NCBI GenBank assembly: GCA_015655165.1
Contig: JAATFN010000301.1
Coordinates: 1 to 5,844 of the forward strand
Reading direction: 5' to 3'
DNA from: Betaproteobacteria bacterium
GTDB lineage: Bacteria; Pseudomonadota; Gammaproteobacteria; Burkholderiales; Burkholderiaceae_D
DNA: 5,844 nt
The translations under genes and the position numbers were made by a program. The notes below the pieces were generated by a model. That model saw nothing but the letters and a program-made list of their open reading frames with translations. It was not told where the DNA came from and made no database searches. Position 1 is the first letter of the stretch. Each line of letters starts with the position of its first letter. Shown here one piece after another: positions 1-5,541 of this stretch.

Positions 1-402
1 ACATATCCGACTTTCCTGATTCCGTTTTGTACCTGGCTATTAATGGGTTACTTTCGTTCGATTCCTTATGAACTGGAAGAATGCGCATTGATCGACGGCG
101 CAACACGCTGGGAAATTCTGGTAAAAATCATTCTGCCATTAGCCGTACCTGGTTTGATTTCTGCCGGTATCTTTGCATTTACTTTATCGTGGAACGAATT
201 CATCTATGCGTTGACATTCGTCTCTTCGTCAGAAGTGAAAACCGTGCCAGTGGGAATTGTCACCGAACTGGTTGAAGGGGATGTCTATCACTGGGGTGCA
301 TTGATGGCGGGGGCACTTCTGGGCTCGTTACCTGTTGCTGTCGTGTATTCGTTCTTCGTTGAATATTACGTGTCCGGTATGACTGGCGCAGTCAAGGAAT
401 AA
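1..402 (+). CDS. Sugar-type ABC transporter permease, MalG/UgpE-like (3' part only)
   Basis: This is the last 133 residues of an inner-membrane permease of the binding-protein-dependent transport family (BPD_transp_1). The gene is open from base 1, and its start lies upstream of the window. The cytoplasmic EAA loop that docks the ATPase is clear at about residues 24-52 of the visible part: ELEECALIDGATRWEI, then KIILPLAVPGL. A membrane segment with SWNEFIYALTF follows, and the C-terminus ends in a last membrane helix and SGMTGAVKE. The SWNEF stretch and the C-terminal layout are typical of the second permease of carbohydrate (CUT1) importers. Two further in-frame TAA codons, at 403-405 and 409-411, follow the first stop. 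No ATPase gene follows here, so that subunit must lie upstream or elsewhere. The family is secure; the sugar cannot be told. Confidence 0.93.
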   Translation, partial: TYPTFLIPFCTWLLMGYFRSIPYELEECALIDGATRWEILVKIILPLAVPGLISAGIFAFTLSWNEFIYALTFVSSSEVKTVPVGIVTELVEGDVYHWGALMAGALLGSLPVAVVYSFFVEYYVSGMTGAVKE

Positions 403-476
403 TAATAACTATAAATAACAACAATACAACGGAATAACAAGAGGAGCAAAGCAACAATAATCTGTAATCCCAAGGT

Positions 477-514
477 AAAACGGCATATATGCATGACATA
501 TATGCCGTTTTTTT
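477..514 (+). terminator. Rho-independent terminator, possibly bidirectional
   Basis: A 15-bp perfect stem (477-491 paired with 497-511) has a 5-nt loop (CATGA). The 3' arm ends in a run of seven T (508-514). The stem holds an AAAACGGC/GCCGTTTT base. It sits 75 nt after the sugar-permease stop, so it most likely ends that operon. On the minus strand the arm ends in four T, so it may also end transcription of the convergent gene at 590-907, though more weakly. Confidence 0.88.
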
Positions 515-589
515 ATCCGGTAGCGCACCAGAAACCCGCATTCTCATCCCAACCAACACATGCACAGTGGCCGTCTTCTTGATATCCGA

Positions 590-907
590 TCACGGAATCA
601 CAGCCCCCCTTCTTGGTGGGCCTGGACGCGGATTCACAGGTGCCTGTGGACGTATGACCTGTGCATTCTGCACGTGCGGCGGGATAACCTGCATGGGACG
701 CACCACATGGGGCGCAGCATTAGACGCAGACGTTGATGACGGCAAGCGCGGGCCAGCCGCGAGTAATGACTGTGTTCCCACTACGGCCTGTTTACCGGAA
801 GCCCGAATAGGCTGTACTGAAAACATCGACCATATTGCAGCAATGCCGATTAACACTGCAATAGCGGTAACCGTCCGATAACCTGTATTTGTACCTTGTG
901 TGTTCAT
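590..907 (-). CDS. Small membrane-anchored proline-rich protein, function unknown
   Basis: I do not recognise a family. The 105-residue product has a short polar N-terminus, one hydrophobic segment at about residues 12-30 (VTAIAVLIGIAAIWSMF) and then a low-complexity tail rich in Pro, Ala, Val and Arg, with stretches such as HVVRPMQVIPPH and NPRPGPPRRGAVIP. This suggests a single-pass inner-membrane anchor, or an uncleaved signal, with a disordered periplasmic tail. The segment is followed by SVQPIRASGKQ without a clear AxA site, so anchoring seems likelier than secretion. The ATG at 905-907 is preceded, on its own strand, by AGGATAAAAGAGA, an acceptable ribosome-binding region. It is divergent from the small secreted-protein gene at 1141 and convergent with the sugar-permease operon, with the hairpin at 477-511 downstream. 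The + strand reading frame over the same bases begins inside that terminator and is less credible. A real gene is likely, but coding status rests on the start context and domain layout alone. Confidence 0.6.
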   Translation of the reverse strand: MNTQGTNTGYRTVTAIAVLIGIAAIWSMFSVQPIRASGKQAVVGTQSLLAAGPRLPSSTSASNAAPHVVRPMQVIPPHVQNAQVIRPQAPVNPRPGPPRRGAVIP

Positions 908-1128
908 TCTCTTTTATCCTATCAATCGTCAATAACCATACATAGGACTTGGCGCAAAATGGCGAGTTCCAATATGGCACATCGGATTGCGACGGAATGC
1001 GTGGTCAAGAAAAATCAACAGAACCTACCACCATGCACACCATATGCATGACCAAATGTAATTGGTATCCGTACTGTTTAAATGATCCATTCGTTTTATT
1101 ACTATACAGATTCCATGTTAATTTTTTG

Positions 1129-1134
1129 AAAGGA
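1129..1134 (+). promoter_or_regulatory. Ribosome-binding site fixing the start at 1141
   Basis: AAAGGA lies 6 nt upstream of the ATG at 1141. It decides the start: the same frame is open back to 949, but the product from 1141 begins directly with a signal peptide. A possible -10 element, TATACA, lies at 1103-1108; no good -35 box is visible at the proper spacing. The rest of the divergent intergenic stretch (908-1128) shows only a short ACCAA/TTGGT inverted repeat (1051-1055 and 1062-1066). Confidence 0.65.
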
Positions 1135-1140
1135 ACAGCC

Positions 1141-1428
1141 ATGAGAAGAAATGTATCCATCCTAGTGTTCACATTACTTGCAATAGGTACTGCAAACTTG
1201 GCACATGCAGGTCAGGCGTGCTGCATGTTACCGGCACCATCCACACCTTCAGTGCCTTCTACACCTTCAGTACCATCCGGTTCACTGACTTCCATCCATA
1301 CGCCAACACAACCTGTGACAAGGCCGGTTATGACACAACCACAACTACCGGTTGCCAGTACCTCTCAACCAACGACACCAATCCTACCTAAAAGTGGTTT
1401 TACCTTGCCACGTAACTATAGCTACTAA
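1141..1428 (+). CDS. Small secreted Pro/Thr/Ser-rich protein, function unknown
   Basis: The 95-residue product has a textbook Sec signal peptide: MRRN, a hydrophobic core to about residue 20, and a cleavage site after AHA (residue 23). The predicted mature part starts GQACCM, followed by an extended chain rich in Pro, Thr and Ser, with a tandem repeat PSTPSV at residues 33-44. It ends in FTLPRNYSY. The adjacent pair Cys27-Cys28 lies close to the cleavage site but does not form a lipobox, because the residues before it are GQA. The mature chain should be disordered and periplasmic or extracellular; I know no family for it. It is divergent from the proline-rich membrane protein at 590-907, and the two share the design of hydrophobic N-terminus plus proline-rich tail without obvious sequence similarity. 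A probable terminator follows at 1453-1492, so the gene seems monocistronic. Confidence in a real secreted protein is good; the role is unknown. Confidence 0.72.
   Translation: MRRNVSILVFTLLAIGTANLAHAGQACCMLPAPSTPSVPSTPSVPSGSLTSIHTPTQPVTRPVMTQPQLPVASTSQPTTPILPKSGFTLPRNYSY
1237..1278 (+). repeat. 18-nt in-gene tandem repeat (two full units plus a partial)
   Basis: Units at 1237-1254 and 1255-1272 share CACCTTCAGT-type cores and differ at only a few bases. A third partial unit, CCATCC, occupies 1273-1278. Each unit encodes Pro-Ser-Thr-Pro-Ser-Val. The length is a multiple of three, so copy-number change would alter the secreted protein's length without shifting its frame. Confidence 0.75.
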
Positions 1429-1452
1429 CGACACCTACCTACACCAGCCGTC

Positions 1453-1492
1453 ATGTGATTCCCCCCCACCCTATTTTGATGGGGAATCACGT
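1453..1492 (+). terminator. Probable terminator hairpin after the secreted-protein gene
   Basis: The arm GTGATTCCCC (1455-1464) pairs perfectly with GGGGAATCAC (1481-1490). Two outer pairs, one of them a G-T wobble, extend it to 1453 and 1492. The loop is 16 nt. The following sequence has only a weak T tract (GTTTGACCTT), so termination may be incomplete. It lies 24 nt after the stop of the small secreted protein. Confidence 0.5.
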
Positions 1493-1530
1493 TTGACCTT
1501 CATACCTGTGCTCTTATCAAGTCCACAGCA

Positions 1531-1731
1531 TTGAATAAAACGACACGGTACTCGCACTATCGGCGCCCCAATATGCGCCAATATGGAACATTAAATCACC
1601 ATACAAGTGCAAAAAGTTTTTTATATCGCGCTACTTCCTTTCATAACACCACACCTCCACACACTGTCAGCTTTGCAAGACATGCAGGAATATACGTACC
1701 GCACGTACTGCTGAGCGTATTACATCAATAA
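1531..1731 (+). pseudogene. Decayed partial copy of an IclR-type regulator gene
   Basis: This stretch resembles, in order, the DNA-binding part of the intact IclR gene that follows it. The clearest match is 1609-1629 against 1971-1991: 20 of 21 bases agree, in the same codon phase, giving AKSFLYR against AKSSLYR of the recognition helix. Upstream, ATCGGC at 1559 matches 1923 with a 2-nt spacing difference. Downstream, CTGTCAGC at 1664-1671 matches 2056-2063 in the same codon phase, with 30 nt fewer in between. The next 21 codons align without gaps and keep V, S, G, L and Q. A TAA at 1729 ends the frame, and upstream indels break it. There is no ATG; only a TTG at 1531 opens the frame. Weaker similarity may continue to about 1815. 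I infer a degenerate tandem duplicate. A shortened but still expressed winged-helix peptide is possible and less likely. Confidence 0.62.
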
Positions 1732-1741
1732 AAATTCTCAT

Positions 1742-1762
1742 CATTCCCGCTGTATGGGAATG
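1742..1762. promoter_or_regulatory. Inverted repeat, candidate operator of the IclR regulator
   Basis: CATTCCC (1742-1748) and GGGAATG (1756-1762) form a perfect 7-bp dyad with a 7-nt spacer, centred about 78 nt before the regulator's ATG. There is no following T run, so a terminator is unlikely. Its size suits a dimeric regulator such as an IclR protein acting on its own promoter. Binding by that protein is inference from position, and I see no second copy before the transporter genes. Confidence 0.35.
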
Positions 1763-1829
1763 GCGTCTCATCTCATGGCACGGTTAATGCTATTGTTCTA
1801 TCAATATCTGTTCACGAACATGCCTGACC

Positions 1830-2594
1830 ATGCCACAAGAAAAACTGTCATCAGAAGAATCTGCCAACCAGCCAATCAATACACAAGAGCGTGTGTTGAT
1901 GGTGTTGATGGCACTAGCGCAAATCGGCAGACCTGTTAGCGCAATGGAGTTAATGGACCAAACCGGTTTGGCAAAAAGTTCTTTATATCGCCAACTCGCC
2001 CTCTTGAAACGTTGGGGTTTTGTGTTTGAAGCCAACAGCCTCTATGCACCTGGTCCTGTCAGCCTGCAACTTGCATCAGGATTTGACGCCGCATCGCTAC
2101 TGACCCAGTATGCCAAACAGGATATGCAACTACTCTCGGAACAAACCCGTGAAAGTGTTGCCATTACTGTCGCCATCCAGCATCAAGCAATTTGTATCGA
2201 CATGGTTGACGGTCCACAGGCACTGCGCTGCTCTTTTGAAAAAGGCCGCAGTGTTGCGCTACGTGATGGCGCAACAGCAAAATGTCTGCTTGCCCACCTG
2301 ACAGAACGTGAACAGGCTAATGTCCTGTCCATCGAATACCCGGACCCACAAACCAGAGCAAAACGTCAATTGCTCTTACAGGAAATTCGCCAACGCGGCT
2401 ATGTATCCAGCGACAGCGAAGTCGATGCCGGCGTATGGGGTGTCAGTTTCCCGCTATTTACACGTCACAACTATTTATTGGGCGCACTGACATTGATGGC
2501 TCCTTCACAGCGTGCTTCCCTGCAGCAGGATCATCTCATCCAGTTAACGTCATCCACTGCAAAGCGGATCAACAACAAACTGCAACATAACTAA
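1830..2594 (+). CDS. IclR-family transcriptional regulator
   Basis: The 254-residue protein has the usual IclR length and order. An N-terminal winged helix-turn-helix spans residues 19-75; its recognition helix contains TGLAKSSLYRQLALLKRWGF (residues 45-64). The C-terminal effector-binding domain runs from about residue 88 to 250 and contains the family hallmark region GYVSSDSEVDAGVWGVSFPL followed by LLGALTLMAP. Such proteins act as dimers or tetramers and bind small molecules from the pathway they control. The ATG at 1830 gives the expected short N-terminal tail, but no good Shine-Dalgarno sequence precedes it. The gene ends 39 nt before the binding-protein gene on the same strand, so it probably controls, and may be co-transcribed with, the amino-acid transporter and hut genes. 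The usual hut regulator is HutC (GntR family), so an IclR here is a departure. Ligand unknown. Confidence 0.9.
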   Translation: MPQEKLSSEESANQPINTQERVLMVLMALAQIGRPVSAMELMDQTGLAKSSLYRQLALLKRWGFVFEANSLYAPGPVSLQLASGFDAASLLTQYAKQDMQLLSEQTRESVAITVAIQHQAICIDMVDGPQALRCSFEKGRSVALRDGATAKCLLAHLTEREQANVLSIEYPDPQTRAKRQLLLQEIRQRGYVSSDSEVDAGVWGVSFPLFTRHNYLLGALTLMAPSQRASLQQDHLIQLTSSTAKRINNKLQHN

Positions 2595-2633
2595 CCTAAC
2601 AGTCACCCTACCGTATTTTTTTGGAGAACCACT

Positions 2634-3389
2634 ATGTCTATATCCCGCCGCAATCTTTTCAGTGTCCTTTGTGCCATCGGTGTATCTTGCTTGTCACATG
2701 TGGCTTTCGCACAAAACACACAGCCAATCAAAGCTGTCACAGATGCCACATTCCCGCCAATGGAGTTTGTCGAGAACAACAAATACACCGGTTTCGACAT
2801 TGAATTGGTAGAAGCCATCGGCCAGCAACTGAAGCGTCCTATCGAATGGACTAACGTGGATTTTAAAGGCTTAATTCCAAGCTTGACGTCCAAACGTGCC
2901 GATATCGCTGTATCGGGTATCTACATCACCCCTGAACGTGCACAAGTTGTGAACTTTGCCAATTCCTATCTGGCAGGTGGTCTGGTTGCCATGGTCAAAG
3001 ACAACAATACGACAATCAAAACGCTCGACGACTTGAAAGGCAAGCGTATCAGTGTGCAGATCGGCACAAAATCTGTGCAATGGTTGCGCGACAATATCCC
3101 TTCTGCACAACTTGTCGAAGTCGAAAAAAATCAGCAAATGTTCAACCTGGTCGATATCGGTCGTGTCGATGCGGCAGTCACCGGCAAACCTGCTGCGTTC
3201 CAGTATGCACGTACTAAAGGCGGTGTAAAAATTCTGCCAAATCAATTAACTACCGAAGAGTACGGTATTGCCGTTCGCAAGGATTTACCTGACGTGTCAA
3301 AAGATATCAACGAGGCACTCGCGCAATTGAAGGCAAACGGCACATACGACAAACTGGTCAAGAAGTGGTTTCCGACCACAGCACAGTAA
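2634..3389 (+). CDS. Periplasmic polar-amino-acid binding protein (SBP family 3)
   Basis: The 251-residue protein matches the family-3 solute-binding proteins (HisJ, GlnH, ArtJ) in length. It begins with a signal peptide, probably cut after AFA (residue 26). The early SRRNLF resembles a twin-arginine motif, but Sec export is the family norm. The mature part has the two-lobe pattern: AVTDATFPPMEF (34-45), YTGFDIELVEAIG (51-63), DFKGLIPSLTSKRADIAVSG (76-95) and ITPERAQVVNF (98-108). Arg102 corresponds to the arginine that grips the ligand's carboxylate. In the stretch GRVDAAVTGKP, Gly184 stands where HisJ and GlnH carry an aspartate that holds the ligand's amino group, so ligand choice may differ. 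GGAGA at 2623-2627 is a good ribosome-binding site. With the permease and ATPase downstream it forms an importer; its link to hutD and hutF suggests histidine or a relative, which is inference. Confidence 0.93.
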   Translation: MSISRRNLFSVLCAIGVSCLSHVAFAQNTQPIKAVTDATFPPMEFVENNKYTGFDIELVEAIGQQLKRPIEWTNVDFKGLIPSLTSKRADIAVSGIYITPERAQVVNFANSYLAGGLVAMVKDNNTTIKTLDDLKGKRISVQIGTKSVQWLRDNIPSAQLVEVEKNQQMFNLVDIGRVDAAVTGKPAAFQYARTKGGVKILPNQLTTEEYGIAVRKDLPDVSKDINEALAQLKANGTYDKLVKKWFPTTAQ

Positions 3390-3418
3390 GTATTGCTGTC
3401 TATTTCATTTCCCCAATC

Positions 3419-3452
3419 GTATCTGGCCGGTTGTCAACAACCGACCGGATAC
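3419..3452. other. Intercistronic stem-loop between binding protein and permease
   Basis: A near-perfect hairpin: GTATCTGG-C-CGGTTG (3419-3433) pairs with CAACCG-A-CCGGATAC (3438-3452), with one C-A mismatch, one G-T wobble and a TCAA loop. It lacks a T run, so it is probably not a simple terminator. Hairpins in this position in other ABC importer operons stabilise the upstream binding-protein mRNA and lower permease expression; the same role here is inferred. It ends 12 nt before the permease ATG and covers much of the 75-nt gap. Confidence 0.7.
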
Positions 3453-3464
3453 CTGTGAGTCATC

Positions 3465-4136
3465 ATGAATCTCGATCTGAATTTTTCTCCCGTTTTTGCG
3501 GGCTGGGATACACTGCTGCAAGGCACGCTGGTATCGATTGAAATTATCATCTGTGCATTACTGCTAGGTTGTACACTCGGCTTACTGATCGGCATTGGCC
3601 GCCTTAATCCGAAGCATGCGTTTATCTACAATATCTGTACATTATTTGTCACACTCATACGTGGCACACCGTTACTCGTACAGTTATTTATCCTGTATTA
3701 CGGCTTACCGAAAGTAGGATTGATGTTCCCCGCATTTTTTTGCGGTGTCATCGGACTGGGTCTCTATTCCAGCGCCTACGTCTCTGAAATTGTGCGTGGT
3801 TCAATCCAGTCGATCGACAAAGGCCAGACTGAAGCAGCACGTTCGTTAGGCATGTCGTCAAGCCAGTCTATTTATAAAATCGTTCTGCCACAAGCTGTGG
3901 TACGCATGATCCCGCCACTGGGCAACGAATTTATCGCACTCATCAAAAACTCTGCACTCGTATCCTTAATCACGATCCATGATGTCATGCAGGCAGGCAC
4001 CACGATTATCAGCAATACCTACCGTGATCTGGAAACCTATCTGTTCATTGCCCTTATCTATCTGCTGTTGACAGGGACATCGGTGCTGTTTTTACGATAT
4101 ATCGAAAAAAGACTCAAAGCCAAAGGAGTGGCGTAA
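3465..4136 (+). CDS. Polar-amino-acid ABC transporter permease (GlnP/HisM type)
   Basis: The 223-residue inner-membrane protein belongs to the His/Glu/Gln/Arg permease family (HEQRo). Visible landmarks are a first hydrophobic helix (about 20-44), the family motif RGTPLLVQLFILYYGLP (66-82), a helix near 88-108 with the conserved YVSEIVRGSIQSID, the EAA loop EAARSLGMSSSQ plus KIVLPQAVVRMIPP (123-151), then LIKNSALVSLI (159-169) and a last helix near 190-210. The EAA loop binds the ATPase. Only one permease is present, so a homodimer is expected, unlike the HisQ/HisM pair. Its stop overlaps the ATG of the ATPase gene by one base (TAATG), the mark of translational coupling; the AAGGAG that serves the ATPase lies in its own last codons. 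Its own Shine-Dalgarno sequence is weak, and a hairpin lies just upstream, which fits lower expression than the binding protein. Confidence 0.94.
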   Translation: MNLDLNFSPVFAGWDTLLQGTLVSIEIIICALLLGCTLGLLIGIGRLNPKHAFIYNICTLFVTLIRGTPLLVQLFILYYGLPKVGLMFPAFFCGVIGLGLYSSAYVSEIVRGSIQSIDKGQTEAARSLGMSSSQSIYKIVLPQAVVRMIPPLGNEFIALIKNSALVSLITIHDVMQAGTTIISNTYRDLETYLFIALIYLLLTGTSVLFLRYIEKRLKAKGVA

Positions 4137-4912
4137 TGCATCAACTCAACGAACACGCAGCGCCCATCATCAAGATCCGAAATCTTGGCAAACGCTACGG
4201 TAACAATGTTGTCCTGAAACATATCGATTTCGATGTGATGCCCAAAGAAGTCATGGTCATCATCGGCCCGAGCGGTTCAGGTAAAAGTACATTTTTACGT
4301 TGCTGCAATGGACTCTAACAGGCAGAAGAAGGCGATGTCGATATCTGTGGAACCAAGTTGGTCAGCAACGGCGAAATTTTACCGGATGCGCAATTGAATG
4401 CATTACGTAAAAATGTCGGTATGGTCTTTCAATCCTTCAATCTGTTTCCCCATTTGACCGTGCTGGAAAACATTTGTGTGGGCCCGCGCATGCTGCATAA
4501 AACCAGCAAGACAGATGCCCATGCCCAAGCCATACAACTGCTCGGTAAAGTCGGTCTGGCAAATAAGGCCGATGCCATGCCGTCAAGCTTATCCGGCGGA
4601 CAAAAGCAACGTGTGGCCATTGCCCGCGCATTGGCCATGCAACCTGCCGTCATGCTGTTTGACGAACCGACATCGGCGCTGGACCCCGAATTGGTAGGTG
4701 AAGTATTACAAGTGATGAAGTTGATCGCCCAAGACGGCATGACAATGATTGTCGTCACCCATGAAATGGGCTTTGCCCGTGAAGTGGCAGACGTTGTTGT
4801 TGTCATGGATGGTGGCGGTATTATTGAAGCAGGACCACCAGCACAGATTTTTGGAGCGCCACAACAGGCACGGACTAAAAGCTTTTTGCAATCTGTTTTG
4901 AGTCGGTCATAA
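4136..4912 (+). pseudogene. Amino-acid ABC transporter ATPase (GlnQ/HisP type) interrupted by an in-frame TAA
   Basis: Read through, this is a normal 258-codon ATPase of a polar-amino-acid importer. All nucleotide-binding motifs are present in one frame: Walker A GPSGSGKST (44-52), Q-loop [10 protein letters not shown] (Gln99), signature LSGGQ (152-156), Walker B VMLFDEP (172-178), D-loop SALDPE and the switch His209 in VVTHEM. Codon 61 (4316-4318) is TAA, within NGL-stop-QAEEGDV, where relatives usually carry Glu; a single G-to-T change from GAA would produce it. There is no frameshift. The first part ends just after Walker A, and the second (a TTG at 4358 could open it) lacks Walker A, so neither piece alone should hydrolyse ATP. 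The gene is coupled to the permease by TAATG, and hutD follows 13 nt later. Options are a very young pseudogene, a sequencing error, stop readthrough, or an ATPase borrowed from another operon. I call it a pseudogene on the sequence as given. Confidence 0.88.
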
Positions 4913-4925
4913 ATCCACGATTAGT

Positions 4926-5531
4926 ATGATGTTTTTTCATTTTTATACATTGGACCAATGCCCGGCGACCCTCTGGAAAAATGGTGGTGGCACCACAAGG
5001 GAAATTGCATGCTGGCCGCAAAACAGTACGATATCCGACTTTGACTGGCGTATCAGTATTGCCGACATCGCCATGAATGGCCCTTTCTCGGCTTTCACGG
5101 GATTGGACCGCACCATCATGTTGTTGAACGGGCATGGTGTACAACTGACCGCCAAAGACGGCAGCTTTGATCATCGTCTTGCCACGCCCTTGGTCCCATT
5201 TCATTTTTCCGGGGACACGGCATTGGATTGTATCTTGTTAAATGGTGCAACCCGCGATTTTAACGTAATGACCCGGCGCGGAGTATGGCATGCAGACACC
5301 CGCATTGTGCATCACGCAACACAGCATGCAAACAGCAAGGCCGGTTTGATCTTCGTGGTATCCGGACAATGGGATGTGCGCCTGTCTTCCCACGAACACA
5401 ATACTGTCAGTCCTCTTACCATCAAAGCAGGTGAAGGTGTCTGGTGGTGCAATCATGATATGGATGTGTCACTCGTGCCTACTACTGCAGATGCGAGCGT
5501 TGTCATGACACAGTTCAGAAAAAACAAATAA
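4926..5531 (+). CDS. hutD: HutD family protein (histidine utilisation, cupin-like)
   Basis: The 201-residue protein matches the HutD/Ves family in length and motifs: LWKNGGGTTREIACWP (16-31), FDWRISIADIAMNGPFSAF (39-57), GLDRTIMLLNGHG (59-71), PFHFSGD (91-97) and the later LNGATRDFNVMTRRG (105-119). Family members have a bicupin fold. In Pseudomonas fluorescens HutD is reported to be important for fitness during growth on histidine and has been suggested to act as a governor of hut activity by binding a pathway intermediate; its chemistry is not settled. The protein has no signal peptide and should be cytoplasmic. It begins 13 nt after the ATPase frame and ends 10 nt before hutF, so it is part of one operon. 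ATG at 4926 or 4929 could both serve as start; neither has a strong Shine-Dalgarno sequence. Confidence 0.9.
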   Translation: MMFFHFYTLDQCPATLWKNGGGTTREIACWPQNSTISDFDWRISIADIAMNGPFSAFTGLDRTIMLLNGHGVQLTAKDGSFDHRLATPLVPFHFSGDTALDCILLNGATRDFNVMTRRGVWHADTRIVHHATQHANSKAGLIFVVSGQWDVRLSSHEHNTVSPLTIKAGEGVWWCNHDMDVSLVPTTADASVVMTQFRKNK

Positions 5532-5541
5532 AGTATTTATC

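Noticed and set aside
489..881. A 130-codon + strand open frame opposite the small proline-rich gene
   Set aside because: Its ATG lies inside the terminator stem, it has no ribosome-binding site, and its translation has no domain-like layout, whereas the minus-strand frame has a start signal and a clear membrane segment.
487..1052. Shared 11-mer ATATGCATGAC at 487-497 and 1042-1052
   Set aside because: It is short, AT-rich and partly self-complementary; in the first place it is part of the terminator loop. A chance match is sufficient.
949..1140. Upstream extension of the secreted-protein frame to an ATG at 949
   Set aside because: The extension would put 64 residues before a typical signal peptide, and AAAGGA is correctly spaced before the ATG at 1141.
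1453..1762. A mobile element spanning the gap between the secreted protein and the IclR gene
   Set aside because: No transposase frame, terminal inverted repeats or target-site duplication was found; the IclR relic explains the stretch better.
1754..1939. A 61-codon + strand open frame starting inside the CATTCCC inverted repeat
   Set aside because: It overlaps the start of the IclR gene in another frame, lacks a ribosome-binding site and has no recognisable content.
2871..3245. A 124-codon minus-strand open frame inside the binding-protein gene
   Set aside because: It lies wholly opposite a well-conserved gene and encodes nothing recognisable; it is an antisense shadow.
4429..4806. A 125-codon minus-strand open frame inside the ATPase gene
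   Set aside because: It mirrors the conserved Q-loop to Walker B coding region and has no start signal of its own.
4136..4912. Programmed frameshift or selenocysteine-like recoding in the ATPase gene
   Set aside because: The halves are in the same frame, so no shift is needed; the stop is TAA rather than TGA, and no slippery sequence or specific downstream stem was seen. Plain readthrough is kept open in the findings.
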